A stretch of DNA of 64,000 nt from Streptococcus pneumoniae (GCF_001096185.1 NZ_CRPU01000001.1:124001-188000); one strand, 5' to 3'; shown: positions 10,604-21,228, numbered from the stretch's first letter. Notes: generated by a model not told the origin, from the sequence alone. Numbers and translations: made by a program.

Positions 10604-13543
10604 CTATTCTTCTCGTTTTTTAGGAAATACCGTCAAAGCACCTAGGAGAGATAAGCCACCTAGAGCTACCAACCATTCATCTTGTTGACTACCTGTCTGA
10701 GGTAGTTCATCCCGCTTGTGCACTTCAGTACTTCCTTGATTCCAATTCTCTGAAGGATTTGGGGTTGGTTGCGGTTCTGGCTTAGGCTCTGGTTTTGGCT
10801 CCGGCTTAGGCTCTGGTTTTGGTTCAGGCTTAGGCTCCGGTTTTGGTTCTGGCTTAGGCTCTGGTTTCGGTTCTGGTTTTGGTTCTGGCTTAGGCTCCGG
10901 TTTTGGTTCTGGCTTAGGCTCTGGCTTAGGTTCTGGCTTAGGAGTCGGTGCGTTAGCCACGAATACCCATGTTCCTACAAACTCTACATCTGCTTTATTT
11001 ACTTGTTTATTTTCAGCATCGTAACTCTTGAATACCCATTTACCATCGTTTTCCGCATCTACGTACTCTGTTTTTGTCGGTTGAGTCGCAACTACATTTG
11101 CTTTATCTGCATAACGATTTTGGTCTGTTGGTTTATAGCCTTCTATCGCTTCTGGCAATGTCTTACCTGGTGTCCCACTTACAAATTTGTAGGTTACACC
11201 GTATTTATTAGCTTCGAATACCCATGTTCCTATAAACTCTACATCTGCTTTATTTACTTGTTTATTTTCAGCATCGTATTTTTTAAATACCCATTTTCCA
11301 TCATTTTCTGTATCAACGTACTCTTTAGTTGTTGGCTGAATTGTTGTTACATTTGCTCCATTTTCGTAAGTAGCTGTATCTTTTGGTTTATAGTTTTCGA
11401 TTGTTGCTGGTAATATCTTACCTGGAGTCCCACTTACAAATTTGTAGGTTACACCGTATTTATTAGCCTCGAATACCCATGTTCCTATAAACTCTACATC
11501 TGCTTCATTTACTACTTTAATATCTTTATCGTAGCCTTTAAATACCCATTTACCATCTTCTTCTGCAACTGGGTACTCTTTTGTAGTTGGTTGAATCGCA
11601 TTTACATTAGCTGTATTTTCATACATTTTTGGGTCTGTTGGTTTATATCCTTCTATTTCTGTTGGCAGATCTTTTCCTACTGTTCCACTTATGAACTTAT
11701 ATTTTGCTTTATAAGGATGAACATAACCTAGTTCTAAAATATTCGCATCTATTTTCTTAATAGGTAAATTGTCAGACAAATCAAAACTCAAAAAACCAAA
11801 CCCTACTCGACCGGCACTAGGGTGAACATTTCCATCAACATAACCTGTTACTTTTAGAACTGTTTCACCATTGGTATCTGCTAACTTTTTGGCTTTATCT
11901 TGTGCAATACGAACAACCATCTGATTGATTTCTTCATCATTCTTATCAGGGAATAAGGTTTTAAGCTCTGTTGATGAAAGAGTTTTAAGTGTCATATTAC
12001 GCATAATGGTTTCGGCAATAGATTTTCCTTCATCTGGTTTTATAACATTTTCAGCGATACGCTCATTACGTTTATCACGTTCACTTTCTGGCCTATTACT
12101 ATCCTTTTCGTTTAAAGATCTAAGAATCATCCTAAATGTTATATTATTGTAGCCTTTAGTTTCAACACCAAATGTCACTTTAGGATCTGTATTACTAACT
12201 AATGAATTAAAGCTATCTTTTGTATTTCCTAAATTTGTTCCATCTTTTGAATAAACATTTAGAATTTCTTTTGTTCCATCTTTCTTAATTCCTATAGCAT
12301 ATAACGGTCTCCATGAATAACCATTAAACTCCGCATATAGTTTTTCTGGAAGAACTAAATCTTTGTCTAAATTCACATTCAAGTCTACATATGTGTAGGT
12401 TTTTTTCTTTTCATCTATTTCAAATTTATTATTTTTGTATGAGTTTGATAAAACAGGTCCCTGTCCTCTTGCATCAGGATTTCTATAAACAGTCATCGCT
12501 GTACTATTATCCATTTCAAACTCAGCTTTTAAAACCACTTCATTCACTTTTGTAGTATCATTATTTTCCGGGTTATACTTATCAATGATACGACGTGTAT
12601 TTTTTTCATCTTCTACATCTTCTGTTGCTTTGCTTAACTTAGTATTCGGTAATACATCTTCCGATTCAACTTTCGTATCAATTTTAACCTTGTTAGCATT
12701 AATGGTGAATCTTTTTAAGCCTTTTAAGAGAATCATTCCCCTTCTAAAATCATTACCTGTTGGGACAGGTTCTTCATTCTTGGTAAAGCTTGTGTAAACA
12801 CCATATAACTTTGAATCTGGTTTTAAACCTTTTGGAAAGGCTGTTGCTAATGTATCTTCTGGTGAAAATAGTCTAGCTCCGTTCTTTTCATCAATTTTCC
12901 CATCTACTGAAGGTTTGTCAGACCAACCAAGGAAAGTGTTGGCAGTACTAGAAGAAAATGCTGGCTTTCCTAACTTATCTTCCCCCGTCTTATATTCCCT
13001 AGGTGTATCTTTTCTAATAGTAGGATCATTTGCGTTTACATCCCACTGTTTCATAAGTGTTACCTTACCAGCATAGTTAGGTTTTTCCTCATTATTTCTT
13101 GCTCCATCGCTATCCTCTGGCTTAATATCTGTTGATACAGCTCTATCACTACCTAGCGTTGTACTAGGCACATCATTTCCATTTCTTACTTCCGCTGCAC
13201 GAGGTACTCCTTGAAGAGAGTTTCCAACATTACTCTCAGTTGATGCAGCTGTATTTGTATCTGTATTTGTATTTGTATTTTCTATTTCTGTGTCACCAGT
13301 ATTAGCACCAGAAGTGCCTAGTGTGTTTGTTGTACTTGCTGAACCTGGTGTACTTGGTGGTGCTGGTGTGCCTGATACTGGTTCGCCTGATACTGCTCCA
13401 TCCGCTTGAACAGTCGCCACACCAGTTGCAAAAAACAACACCGAAGCTACTGCTACACTAGCTACTCCCAAATGATGTTTTCTAATAGAATAGCGTAAAA
13501 CTTTTTTCCCGTTTTCTTCACATTTTCTTGACTTAAAGTTCAT
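10604..13543 (-). CDS. LPXTG cell-wall surface protein with three SHIRT repeats and a Pro-Glu-Pro-Lys stalk
   Basis: About 979 residues. Order seen: a YSIRK-type signal peptide ending near VQADG; a Ser/Thr/Asn-rich linker; a roughly 500-residue unassigned region starting KVTLMKQWD; three tandem 85-residue repeats of SHIRT type ([32 protein letters not shown]); about 14 PKPE repeats; and a sortase signal LPQTG with hydrophobic helix and KKREE tail. SHIRT domains form elongated rods that project adhesins, so this is probably a wall-anchored adhesin. An ATG four codons upstream has a weaker site; I prefer the ATG six bases after GAGG. I do not recall this gene at this site in encapsulated reference strains. 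The N-terminal ligand-binding role is unknown. Confidence 0.88.
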   Translation of the reverse strand: MNFKSRKCEENGKKVLRYSIRKHHLGVASVAVASVLFFATGVATVQADGAVSGEPVSGTPAPPSTPGSASTTNTLGTSGANTGDTEIENTNTNTDTNTAASTESNVGNSLQGVPRAAEVRNGNDVPSTTLGSDRAVSTDIKPEDSDGARNNEEKPNYAGKVTLMKQWDVNANDPTIRKDTPREYKTGEDKLGKPAFSSSTANTFLGWSDKPSVDGKIDEKNGARLFSPEDTLATAFPKGLKPDSKLYGVYTSFTKNEEPVPTGNDFRRGMILLKGLKRFTINANKVKIDTKVESEDVLPNTKLSKATEDVEDEKNTRRIIDKYNPENNDTTKVNEVVLKAEFEMDNSTAMTVYRNPDARGQGPVLSNSYKNNKFEIDEKKKTYTYVDLNVNLDKDLVLPEKLYAEFNGYSWRPLYAIGIKKDGTKEILNVYSKDGTNLGNTKDSFNSLVSNTDPKVTFGVETKGYNNITFRMILRSLNEKDSNRPESERDKRNERIAENVIKPDEGKSIAETIMRNMTLKTLSSTELKTLFPDKNDEEINQMVVRIAQDKAKKLADTNGETVLKVTGYVDGNVHPSAGRVGFGFLSFDLSDNLPIKKIDANILELGYVHPYKAKYKFISGTVGKDLPTEIEGYKPTDPKMYENTANVNAIQPTTKEYPVAEEDGKWVFKGYDKDIKVVNEADVEFIGTWVFEANKYGVTYKFVSGTPGKILPATIENYKPKDTATYENGANVTTIQPTTKEYVDTENDGKWVFKKYDAENKQVNKADVEFIGTWVFEANKYGVTYKFVSGTPGKTLPEAIEGYKPTDQNRYADKANVVATQPTKTEYVDAENDGKWVFKSYDAENKQVNKADVEFVGTWVFVANAPTPKPEPKPEPKPEPKPEPKPEPKPEPKPEPKPEPKPEPKPEPKPEPKPEPKPEPKPEPQPTPNPSENWNQGSTEVHKRDELPQTGSQQDEWLVALGGLSLLGALTVFPKKREE
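10768..10945 (-). repeat. Proline-rich (PKPE) codon repeats
   Basis: About 14 copies of a 12-base unit encode PKPE in the wall-spanning stalk. Synonymous variation (ggc ttt/tta, tcc/tct) arranges them in higher-order blocks, a likely source of length variation by slippage. Confidence 0.9.
10961..11720 (-). repeat. Three tandem SHIRT-domain repeats (255-base period)
   Basis: The phrase gaatacccatgttcct recurs at 10961, 11216 and 11471, an exact 255-base (85-residue) period. The two copies nearest the C terminus are the most alike, which suggests copy-number change by recombination. Confidence 0.88.
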
Positions 13544-13919
13544 TTTCAACCTCATTTCTTTTTTACAAATGGGTACTTATACCCCCCCTTAAATATTTAA
13601 GTATTTAAAGAAGGTTCGATTTTTAAGCCTAAAATTGTAATTGTTATGGTGCTTTCAAAAAACACTTGATATTACACTAACATTATATACCTTTTTCTAA
13701 AACATGTCATGTAAAACTGGGCAAAAACTCAATTTTGTTAAAAATAAGTAAATAAGTAAATCTTTCCACAATAAACCGCATATTATCAAGGTTTTGCCAA
13801 TTTTTTTGACGCCTGATAATATGCGGTTTTCTGATTTTAAAAACTTTGTATCCAGTATCACTTCGTGAAGCTGCACTCTTACTTAAAATTTATCTCAAAT
13901 TACAAAATACTATCATTAT
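13544..13919. other. Intergenic region with SHIRT gene leader and a palindromic repeat
   Basis: The right side (13718-13850) holds one copy of an interspersed palindromic repeat. The left side should hold the promoter of the SHIRT protein gene, but I see no clear consensus -35 box. No ORF is convincing. Confidence 0.5.
13718..13850 (+). repeat. Interspersed palindromic repeat, copy A
   Basis: The element runs tgggcaaaaactc ... aagtaaatctttccacaataaa, then an imperfect palindrome around CCGCATATTATCA/TGATAATATGCGG, then ttttaaaaacttt. It aligns with copies near 24.1, 32.1 and 36.1 kb. It resembles the small pneumococcal repeats of the RUP or SPRITE class, but I cannot assign the family with certainty. 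Confidence 0.65.
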
Positions 13920-14837
13920 TTATCGAACCCATTCGCCATTATAATTGACAGAATAACCATCTACGTTCGTATTCACTGCCAAAGCACCTGAGCTATAAGC
14001 GTAGTACCATTTGCCATTGACTTGGAACCAGCCTGTTTTCATATCTCCTGATGAACGGAGATAGTACCACTTGTTACCAAGGTTTTGCCAACCCATTTTC
14101 ATATCACCATTTGACTGGTCTAAATAATACCAAGTCGAACCTTCCTGATACCAGCCAGTTGCCATGGCTCCTGATGAACGGAGGTAGTACCACTTATTAC
14201 CAAGGTACTTCCAACCTGTTTGCATTGCAGCACTTGTTGGATCCAGATAGTACCAAGTTGAATTATCATTGATCCAACCCGCACGTCTTTCACCCCCAAG
14301 GTAGTCTTTCCCTGAAGAACCTATTTTTGCTAGGTAATACCAGTTAGACTGATCATAAAGCCAACCTGTTTTTAAAGAATGGTCTTGATCAAAGTAATAA
14401 TTTGCTAATTTAAGAACTTCTAAGCCTTCAAAGCCTTCACCATGTTTTTTGCCAACATTTAACGAATCCTTAACTTCTAATTGTTTCCATCCAACAAATT
14501 CTTGTAGGACCCCATCTTGACCAAAGTAGTACCACTTCGGTTGAAGGGCAATTTCGAAAACTGGTCGATTATCAAATAAATCATCACGATAACCTGTCCC
14601 AGGGATTTCTAAGTATTGCCAACCAACTACCATTTCTCCACTATCACCGAAATAGTAGGTTTTACCGTCTATTTTATGCCAATAGATTGCTTTATGGTCA
14701 TCTTTTATATAATATTTTCTATTATCCTTATCAACAAACTGTCCACCTGTAGTATCCGCCAATACTGTACTTGTCGCTAGCAAACCGAAGAAAAAGACTG
14801 CTAATGCGATTGGCATCAATTTTTTTATTATTTTCAT
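13920..14837 (-). CDS. Choline-binding protein of the CbpC/CbpJ type
   Basis: From the chosen start the product is about 305 residues: a signal peptide (1-27, ending TVLA), then choline-binding repeats almost to the C terminus (YYFGQDG, GWLYDQSNWYYL, GWKYLGNKWYYL, GWYQEGSTWYYL). There is little room for a separate functional domain. The start is the ATG nine bases after GGAGG; the open frame runs 23 codons further upstream without a signal-like sequence. It sits beside gnd-ritR where cbpC and cbpJ are found in published pneumococci. CbpJ is reported to affect neutrophil killing, but which of the two this matches needs alignment. Confidence 0.85.
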   Translation of the reverse strand: MKIIKKLMPIALAVFFFGLLATSTVLADTTGGQFVDKDNRKYYIKDDHKAIYWHKIDGKTYYFGDSGEMVVGWQYLEIPGTGYRDDLFDNRPVFEIALQPKWYYFGQDGVLQEFVGWKQLEVKDSLNVGKKHGEGFEGLEVLKLANYYFDQDHSLKTGWLYDQSNWYYLAKIGSSGKDYLGGERRAGWINDNSTWYYLDPTSAAMQTGWKYLGNKWYYLRSSGAMATGWYQEGSTWYYLDQSNGDMKMGWQNLGNKWYYLRSSGDMKTGWFQVNGKWYYAYSSGALAVNTNVDGYSVNYNGEWVR

Positions 14838-14904
14838 TAGACCTATCCTCCATAACTGATTGTAGCAAATACAAAATCGCATGTCAATATATAAAAACTC
14901 CCTC

Positions 14905-14936
14905 AAAAAAAGCAGTTACACAACTGCAACTGCTTT
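14905..14936 (-). terminator. Terminator after ritR
   Basis: On the minus strand, AGCAGTT and AACTGCT form a stem followed by seven T residues immediately after the ritR stop. Confidence 0.8.
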
Positions 14937-15626
14937 CTATTCTTGCATGGTGTAACCAACACCACGAACGGTTTTAATGTAGCTTTTTTGACCTTTTACA
15001 TCAAGCTTGCTACGTAGATAACGGATATAGACATCCACGATATTGGTTTCGGTCGCACTTTCATACTTCCAAACACTTTCCAGCAACTGCTCGCGAGTCA
15101 GAACTTTCTTACTTCCCATAAGAGTAGCCAAGAGGTCATACTCACGACGAGTCAGAGCAATCATCTCCTCGCCACGATAAACGGTATGATGTTCTACATC
15201 CATACGCAGATTGCGGTAAGACGTTGGAACCTTCATCTGACTACAATGTTGGTCGATAAAGTCCCGACCTCGGAAAATCGCTGAAATGCGAGCTACCAGA
15301 TTCTCAATAATAACTGGCTTATAGATGTAAGAAACGGCGAAACGCTGGATGGACTCAATCTGATCTTGCAATTCTTCGCGATGGTCCAAGACCATGATGA
15401 CTGAGGCTGGCTTAGTTCGGCTCAGCTTATCTGCAAAATCCTGGGCTGTCATATCCCCCAGATGAGCATTCAATAAAATCAAGTCATAGTCTGTTTGAAG
15501 AGCCATGGAGAGGGCTTTTTGCCCCTCCTCAACCTGATCAACTCGGTATTGCTCTTTTTGGAGTTCCAAACTTAAAAAGTGAGCTAGATTTCGTTCTTTC
15601 TCAAGTAATAAAATCCGTTTCCCCAT
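14937..15626 (-). CDS. ritR: RitR, orphan redox-sensing response regulator of iron uptake
   Basis: The 229-residue OmpR-family regulator has a degenerate receiver domain (1-118) and a winged-helix DNA-binding domain (about 130-229). The usual phosphoacceptor aspartate is Asn53 and the acidic pair is missing (LLEKER), so normal phosphotransfer is not expected. Cys128 in the linker (DQHCSQ) is present; published work reports that it senses oxidation and drives dimerisation. RitR represses the Piu haem/iron transporter. It follows gnd by 11 bases and has no partner kinase, as in reference pneumococci. Confidence 0.95.
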   Translation of the reverse strand: MGKRILLLEKERNLAHFLSLELQKEQYRVDQVEEGQKALSMALQTDYDLILLNAHLGDMTAQDFADKLSRTKPASVIMVLDHREELQDQIESIQRFAVSYIYKPVIIENLVARISAIFRGRDFIDQHCSQMKVPTSYRNLRMDVEHHTVYRGEEMIALTRREYDLLATLMGSKKVLTREQLLESVWKYESATETNIVDVYIRYLRSKLDVKGQKSYIKTVRGVGYTMQE

Positions 15627-15637
15627 GGCAGACCTAC

Positions 15638-17062
15638 TTATTTTTCGTCATACCAAGAGTAGTGGAAGATCCCTTCTTTGTCTTTACGTTGGTAAGTGTG
15701 GGCACCAAAGTAGTCACGTTGCGCTTGGATCAAGTTAGCTGGAAGGTCAGCTGAACGGTAGCTATCAAAGTAAGTAATAGCTGCTGAGAAAGTTGGCACT
15801 GGTACACCAGCTTGAACAGCAAGAGCTACAATATCACGCACTGCTTGTTGGTACTTAGCAGTAACATCCAAGAAGTATTCATCCAAAAGAAGGTTAGCAA
15901 GGTCTGCATCACGATTGTAAGCATCTGTAATCTTTTGCAAGAAACGAGAACGGATGATACAGCCATCACGCCAGATAGATGCGATGTCTGCAAATGGCAA
16001 GTTCCAGTTATTTTCTTTAGAAGCTACACGCAATTGAGCAAAACCTTGTGCGTATGAAATGATTTTTGAGAAGTAAAGGGCTTGACGGATTTTTTCAATC
16101 AACTCAGCCTTGTCTCCTTCAAATTTGAAGGCAGCTGGTTTTGGAAGAACCTTGCTAGCATGCACGCGTTCTTCTTTGTAAGTTGAAATGTAACGTGCAA
16201 ATACTGACTCAGTGATGAGTGACAATGGCACACCAAGGTCAAGTGAGGATTGGCTAGTCCATTTACCAGTTCCCTTGTTACCTGCGGCATCAAGGATGTA
16301 GTCTACGATTGGTCCATCTTGGCCTTCATCGTCTTTACGGCTCAAGATATCAGCTGTGATTTCGATCAAGTAGCTGTCCAATTCACCCTTGTTCCACTCA
16401 GTAAAGATTTCAGCCATGTCTTCTGCAGAAAGGCCTAGCAAGTGTTGCATCAAATCATAGCTTTCTGCGATCAATTGCATATCACCATACTCGATACCGT
16501 TGTGAACCATTTTCACATAGTGACCAGCACCGTCAGGACCGATGTAAGTCACACATGGTTTGCCATCTTCTGGTGCTTTAGCTGAGATTTCTTCAAGAAC
16601 ATCCGCAACCAATTCATAGGCTTCTTTTTGTCCACCAGGCATGATAGAAGGACCTTCAAGGGCACCTTTTTCACCACCAGAAACCCCAGTACCGATAAAG
16701 TTGATACCTGAGTTTGCCAATTCTTCATTACGACGGATGGTATCTTTGTAGAAAGTGTTTCCACCGTCAATCAAGATATCACCCTTGTCAAGGTGCGGAA
16801 GAAGGGCTTGAATTGTAGCATCTGTACCAGGTCCAGCTTGAACCATGAGCATGATACGACGAGGTTTTTCGATTGAGTTTACAAAACTTTCAACGTCATA
16901 GCTTGGTACAAAGTTCTTTTCAGGATGGCAAGCAATTACATCTTCCGTTTTTTCTTTACTACGGTTGTAGATAGCAACTGTGTAACCACGAGATTCAATA
17001 TTAAGGGCAAGGTTACGACCCATTACGGCCATACCTACGACACCAAAGTTAGCTTTTGTCAT
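15638..17062 (-). CDS. gnd: 6-phosphogluconate dehydrogenase, decarboxylating
   Basis: The 474-residue enzyme has an NADP-binding motif [14 protein letters not shown] at the N terminus. It also has the family signature [14 protein letters not shown] near residue 250 and catalytic-region residues in [12 protein letters not shown] (about 185). It oxidises 6-phosphogluconate to ribulose 5-phosphate, CO2 and NADPH in the oxidative pentose phosphate pathway. It is cotranscribed with ritR, linking NADPH supply to redox control, an association known in streptococci. Confidence 0.97.
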   Translation of the reverse strand: MTKANFGVVGMAVMGRNLALNIESRGYTVAIYNRSKEKTEDVIACHPEKNFVPSYDVESFVNSIEKPRRIMLMVQAGPGTDATIQALLPHLDKGDILIDGGNTFYKDTIRRNEELANSGINFIGTGVSGGEKGALEGPSIMPGGQKEAYELVADVLEEISAKAPEDGKPCVTYIGPDGAGHYVKMVHNGIEYGDMQLIAESYDLMQHLLGLSAEDMAEIFTEWNKGELDSYLIEITADILSRKDDEGQDGPIVDYILDAAGNKGTGKWTSQSSLDLGVPLSLITESVFARYISTYKEERVHASKVLPKPAAFKFEGDKAELIEKIRQALYFSKIISYAQGFAQLRVASKENNWNLPFADIASIWRDGCIIRSRFLQKITDAYNRDADLANLLLDEYFLDVTAKYQQAVRDIVALAVQAGVPVPTFSAAITYFDSYRSADLPANLIQAQRDYFGAHTYQRKDKEGIFHYSWYDEK

Positions 17063-17137
17063 TTGACACTCCTCTTGTTTGATTTGTTTTATTTTATCAT
17101 TTTTACTTTTGAAAAGAAAGAATTTTGTAACGGCTAC

Positions 17138-18568
17138 TTAGTAGTCCAAGTCATCCGCATGACCAGCGCCATTTCCGACAAAGTATCCTGTCTTACAGTT
17201 AAGGGTAAAGAGATAGGTTCCATCTGGCTTGTAGAGATTGTAATAACCATTGCCGTTAACGATATTGACACGTTCAAGGATATATTGGTCTCCAGTGATA
17301 TAGCCACGTGAACGTGAAGTCGCTAAAATTTGTTCCAGAACACCATCCGCAAAATCCCAGGCAGAGTTGTTACTATCATCAATAGCAGACTGATTATAGG
17401 CAACACGACTCGCACTTCTTTGAACAGCAACCCCTGCACTTGATACACCCATATTGACTTCACTGCGAGTACTTCTAGTCTCATTTGAGGCCGTATTTGA
17501 GCTACTTGGGCTTGTCTCACTAGTCGTATTTGAGCTTGCTTGACTAGAGCTTGAGCTGCTTGCTTGACTAGAGCTTGAGCTGCTAGTTTGACTTGAACTT
17601 GAGCTAGAAGTACTTGTTTGCTGGCTCTTACCAAGGCTAATAGCCTTATCTAGCACTTTATCAAGTTCCGTATTACCAGTTTTAATATCTGTAAATTTAG
17701 CATTCGATTTGGCTTTGGCATTGGTATCCAACACACCATCAACAATAGCTGGTTTTTCAAATTGAGCATTGACATCTTGAATGGCCTTGATTTGCGTTGC
17801 TAGACTATCATATTTAGATTTGGCAAGCGTATGCTCACGACTACCTTCCAGCTTATCAAGTAAGGTCTTGAGTTGACTTAGTTTATCAAACTGACTATTT
17901 TTCAAAGCCGTTTTATTGCTGTCTGTGTAGAAGGCGTCATAAAGCATATTAAAATCATCCACATCCGATTGATTGGCTGTAGTTGATTGAGAAGTTTCAA
18001 TCTCCTTGGTCGAGCGATTCACTTGACGATAGACATAATAAGCACTGACACAGATAATCACTGATACAAGCGCCAAAGCGGTCAAAACAAAGCCTTTTTT
18101 ACTTTTCTTTTCTGAGTCTTCTTGTTCCAGACGAGAAAGACTCTGCTCCTCTTCCACTTCTTCAGTCATTTCTGTTGGATTTTCATCCTCTAGTAATAGA
18201 GGATCCAAGCCTTGCCCCTCGTCGTCCAGAGGCAAGGGTGGTAAGATATCTTCAGAAGATAGAACTTCCTCCGAAGAAGCTTCTGACTCTTCTACAGCCT
18301 CACGCATCTCTTGAATTAAATCATCCAGACTCTGAGTTTCAACTAACTCCTCTTTTTTGTATTGACGAGTCGCAAACTTATCTGCTTCGATTTCATCTTT
18401 GTGTTGCTTGACATACTTGTCCAAAATGGAATCTTCAGGCAAGACTCCTGCTTCCACTTCTTCATTTTTACGAATAGCTTGACCAACTGTTAGCTCTTTT
18501 GCTTCATCAAAATCAAATCGCGGTTCTTGGTTTTCTTTTTTATGACGATTCCGTCTTTTCTTACTCAT
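17138..18568 (-). CDS. mapZ: MapZ (LocZ), mid-cell-anchored division-site protein
   Basis: The 476-residue protein has a charged, acidic cytoplasmic N terminus (1-158) that includes Thr67 (KFATRQYK), the reported StkP phosphorylation site. A single membrane helix follows at 159-180, then an extracellular coiled region (about 190-330), a Ser-rich linker (330-375) and a conserved C-terminal domain ending in [12 protein letters not shown]. MapZ marks the division site and positions the FtsZ ring. It lies 12 bases after the methyltransferase gene, so the two are probably cotranscribed. The serine stretch is built from repeated tcaagctc-type codons. Confidence 0.93.
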   Translation of the reverse strand: MSKKRRNRHKKENQEPRFDFDEAKELTVGQAIRKNEEVEAGVLPEDSILDKYVKQHKDEIEADKFATRQYKKEELVETQSLDDLIQEMREAVEESEASSEEVLSSEDILPPLPLDDEGQGLDPLLLEDENPTEMTEEVEEEQSLSRLEQEDSEKKSKKGFVLTALALVSVIICVSAYYVYRQVNRSTKEIETSQSTTANQSDVDDFNMLYDAFYTDSNKTALKNSQFDKLSQLKTLLDKLEGSREHTLAKSKYDSLATQIKAIQDVNAQFEKPAIVDGVLDTNAKAKSNAKFTDIKTGNTELDKVLDKAISLGKSQQTSTSSSSSSQTSSSSSSQASSSSSSQASSNTTSETSPSSSNTASNETRSTRSEVNMGVSSAGVAVQRSASRVAYNQSAIDDSNNSAWDFADGVLEQILATSRSRGYITGDQYILERVNIVNGNGYYNLYKPDGTYLFTLNCKTGYFVGNGAGHADDLDY

Positions 18569-18580
18569 GAGTATCCCTTT

Positions 18581-19738
18581 CTATTTTACCTCTTGCCGTT
18601 TGACACGCTGACCAAAATATTGATACAGATCCACTTTCAAGGTTCCGTTGTATAACTTACGCTTCTTATCTGCTTGGCTACCATACTTAGTCTCAAAGGC
18701 TTCATCACTAGTCAGGATAAATTTGCTCCAAGTTTTCAGTGGTGCAAATACTTGCCCCATCTCAGCATAAAGCTTGGTCACCCCTGCATCATCTGATAAA
18801 CGCTCCCCGTAAGGCGGATTAGAAATAATCACACCATTGATTTTATCGGAACGTAAATCCTGTACACGCATCTGTTTAAATGTAATATCCCCTGCAACTC
18901 CCGCTGCCTGGGCATTGGCCTTAGCAATTTCCACCATGCGAGCATCAATATCACAGCCCATGATATCCAGCTCCAGCTCACGGTCTACTTTTTGGGCCGC
19001 CTCTGTGCGCACTTCTTGAATCAAGCGATCGCTGACCCAGTTCCACTCCTCAAATGCAAAAGAGCGACGAAGTCCTGGTGCCATCTTTCGAGCAATCATG
19101 ACTGCCTCAATACAGAAAGTTCCTGAACCACAGGTCGGATCAATCAAAGGCTTGTCTGGATACCAGTTAGAAAGTTGTAAAATAGCTGCCGCCATGTTTT
19201 CCTTGATAGGAGCCCCACCTTTTTCGGTACGATAGCCACGTTTAAAGAGACTGGAGCCTGTCGTATCAATCATGACAGTTGCCACATCTTTGAGAATAGA
19301 GACCTCAATCTTAAACTCTGGACCATTCTCCATCAAAGGAACACCTTCTGGGCGGGCGTAGTGTTTCTGCAATTTCTTGACAACAGCTTTCTTAGAAATA
19401 GCCTGTACACTTGGCTCATTGTGAAGTTTAGATTTAACACATTTGGCTTTTGAAATCGGGAGCCGAGCTCCGAGTGGTAAATAATTTTCCCAATCTAAAG
19501 CAAAAACTCCCTGAAACAGCTCTTCAAAAGTCTTAGCTGGAAACGTTCCTACGATAATTTTGATACGATCTGCCGCACGAAGCCAAAGATTGGTTTCGAT
19601 AATAGCTCTCACGTCTCCTTGAAAACGAACACGACCGTTTTCAACCTGACAATCGTAGCCCAACTCTCGCACTTCTCGTCCCACAACAGCTTCAAGACCT
19701 GCTGCCACAGTTGCAATTAAATTAAATTCTTTTTTCAT
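18581..19738 (-). CDS. THUMP-domain class I RNA methyltransferase (RlmL/YpsC family)
   Basis: About 385 residues. An N-terminal ferredoxin-like/THUMP region (to about 160) is followed by a Rossmann methyltransferase domain with the SAM motif DPTCGSGTFCIEA near residue 195 and the catalytic NPPYGERL near residue 308, typical of N2-guanine or N6-adenine RNA methylation. The likely substrate is 23S rRNA, as for RlmL, but the exact base is not known from sequence. A TTG start five codons upstream is possible; I chose the ATG that gives MKKEFNLIA. It precedes mapZ and follows rnpB. Confidence 0.88.
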   Translation of the reverse strand: MKKEFNLIATVAAGLEAVVGREVRELGYDCQVENGRVRFQGDVRAIIETNLWLRAADRIKIIVGTFPAKTFEELFQGVFALDWENYLPLGARLPISKAKCVKSKLHNEPSVQAISKKAVVKKLQKHYARPEGVPLMENGPEFKIEVSILKDVATVMIDTTGSSLFKRGYRTEKGGAPIKENMAAAILQLSNWYPDKPLIDPTCGSGTFCIEAVMIARKMAPGLRRSFAFEEWNWVSDRLIQEVRTEAAQKVDRELELDIMGCDIDARMVEIAKANAQAAGVAGDITFKQMRVQDLRSDKINGVIISNPPYGERLSDDAGVTKLYAEMGQVFAPLKTWSKFILTSDEAFETKYGSQADKKRKLYNGTLKVDLYQYFGQRVKRQEVK

Positions 19739-19773
19739 GTTACAGTCTTGCAAGACCTTTCTATATGTCCACT

Positions 19774-19808
19774 TTAAAAAATGAGGTTGAGAAAATTTCT
19801 CAGCCCCA
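19774..19808 (-). terminator. Rho-independent terminator of rnpB
   Basis: On the minus strand, GGGGCTGAGAAA pairs with TTTCTCAACCTC with one mismatch and is followed by ATTTTTT. It sits directly after the RNase P RNA. Confidence 0.8.
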
Positions 19809-19811
19809 ACC

Positions 19812-20210
19812 TATATGCAATTTTCTATAAGCCATGTTTTGTTCCAGAAGTGACTAGGACCACTTCCTTCGATAATCATCTGTCTACCACTAACAGCTCT
19901 AGCTGATAGCAGTCAGAATACTACGTTCGTTTCCGCGTACTCCATGCCCCGACCAAAATTTGGGTTGCTAGCTTGAGGGGTTTACCGCGTTCCACTCTCT
20001 CTGTTTCCAGAAAGACTCCGTCACTGTGGCACTTTCAAGCCTACTCTGGCCTATCCAAGGACTTAGCCATTTCAACTGCCGTAACGATTTCTCGTCCCTA
20101 GGCTTATGGTTTCGCCTAGCACAAACACTACAGGCATCACAGCCTGTGCTAGCATGGACTTTCCTCATGAGAAGCAACTCTCCTCACGCGATTATCCAAA
20201 AATTGCATGT
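19812..20210 (-). ncRNA. rnpB: RNase P RNA, bacterial type B
   Basis: The minus strand carries conserved RNase P RNA blocks: GAGGAAAGTCCATGC near the 5' end, a GGAGTACGCGGAAAC segment, and TGGTAGACAGATGATTATC with GAACAAAACATGGCTTA near the 3' end. The ends pair (TGCAATTTT with AAAATTGCA) as helix P1. It is the catalytic RNA that matures tRNA 5' ends. Exact ends are estimated from the P1 pairing. It lies between gpsB and the methyltransferase gene, and no protein is encoded here. Confidence 0.95.
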
Positions 20211-20223
20211 AACAAGACCTGAA

Positions 20224-20565
20224 TTACAAATCAGTATTGTCTAAAATTTGTTTACCGAATACTTCTTTTTCAAGACGATTCAAGCGTTTCAAAATATCAA
20301 AATTCGTCATAGAAGATGAAGCTGCCACATCAATTGGATCTGGGTGACTAGGACTTGGAGCCGAGCTCACTTGCGGTTTACGAGTTAATTCTTCCTTCAA
20401 ATCCGCAATCTCCTGACGAAGTGACTTGACCAAGGCAGCATAGGTTTCATAATCCTTAATGACATCGTCTAAAAACTCATCAACTTCTACCTTGCTATAG
20501 CCACGGACTTCACGTCCAAACTCTTGTTCAAAAATATCTTTTGCTGAAAAAATAATACTTGCCAT
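20224..20565 (-). CDS. gpsB: GpsB, division and septal/peripheral wall synthesis coordinator
   Basis: The 113-residue DivIVA-like protein has an N-terminal lipid/PBP-binding domain ([30 protein letters not shown]), a coiled coil to about residue 65, a Pro/Ser linker and a C-terminal helical trimerisation segment ([17 protein letters not shown]). GpsB balances septal and peripheral peptidoglycan synthesis through PBPs and StkP. I chose the ATG after GGAGAGAG, four codons inside the longest frame. It sits close to mapZ and pbp1a, two other division genes. Confidence 0.94.
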   Translation of the reverse strand: MASIIFSAKDIFEQEFGREVRGYSKVEVDEFLDDVIKDYETYAALVKSLRQEIADLKEELTRKPQVSSAPSPSHPDPIDVAASSSMTNFDILKRLNRLEKEVFGKQILDNTDL

Positions 20566-20594
20566 GTCTCTCTCCATTCTCGCTTGCTAGTATT

Positions 20595-20623
20595 ATTATA
20601 TAAAAAAAGGCAAACAAAAATCA
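20595..20623 (-). promoter_or_regulatory. Promoter of gpsB
   Basis: On the minus strand, TATAAT (20595-20600) lies about 30 bases upstream of the gpsB start, with TTGATT 17 to 18 bases further up. This is a plausible sigma-A promoter. Confidence 0.5.
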
Positions 20624-20634
20624 AGGTCAAAGCT

Positions 20635-21162
20635 TCAATTTTCGGAAAAATTTTCAGCAAGTTCATTTAATTGATCAAATGTTAATCTCTTTATAAAATA
20701 GTCCTCTTGATTTTTCATCTTTTGGTAAAAATAAGCTAGTTTCGTTTCATTTTCTTCATCATAAAAAAGATAGGAACTAGTCGTGTTTTCCAGCAAAAAC
20801 TGCTGGTAATCTCTTAACTGCCCCTTGTGTTCATAGCGAGGATAGGCATATTTGACAAAGTCTACCTGCTTAAAACGGCTCAGTTTCATCTGATTGCCTT
20901 CATTCCAATTTTCCCCATGGGTTTCAAAAGCAAAAATGGTCGCCAACTGGAAACCGTACTCGGTTTTCATCTCCTGAGCAACCTCTAAAACCCAATATTC
21001 AAAACCCAAACTTCCTGTAAACACAAGCCAAGACACCCCATCTGCTGCCATAGCCTCTAAATCTTTACGTATCGCTTTTTTTATCAATTTAAGACGAGGA
21101 TCCTTATCAGAAAATAAACCCAAATCAAAAGCAGAATAGCCTAAAACCAAAGCTGTAGCCAT
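20635..21162 (-). CDS. DUF1273 (YpsA/SLOG-type) protein
   Basis: The roughly 175-residue protein of the DUF1273/YpsA family has [13 protein letters not shown] at the N terminus, [17 protein letters not shown] near residue 44 and an alpha/beta nucleotide-binding pattern of the SLOG superfamily. In Bacillus and Staphylococcus, YpsA is linked to cell division together with GpsB, which is the next gene here. A start 28 codons upstream is open but lacks a good site; the ATG after AAAGGG was chosen. It is divergent from recU. Confidence 0.85.
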
Positions 21163-21190
21163 TTTTAACCCTTTCTGTGCAAATTTATGG

Positions 21191-21196
21191 TATAAT
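21191..21196 (+). promoter_or_regulatory. Extended -10 promoter of recU-pbp1a
   Basis: TGGTATAAT fits the extended -10 pattern TGnTATAAT, with no clear -35. It lies about 33 bases upstream of recU in the divergent intergenic region. Confidence 0.6.
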
Positions 21197-21228
21197 AGAG
21201 TGATATTATTGTACCAATAAGGAGAATT

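Noticed and set aside
10768-10945. CRISPR-like short regular repeats
   Set aside because: The 12-base period encodes PKPE in frame within an LPXTG protein and has no spacers.
10769-11413. A 214-residue plus-strand ORF rich in Arg, Trp and Phe
   Set aside because: It is the antisense of the proline stalk and SHIRT repeats; composition is an artefact of the repeat complement.
20026-20244. Short ORFs within the RNase P RNA
   Set aside because: The region is a highly structured RNA gene with conserved RNase P blocks on the minus strand.
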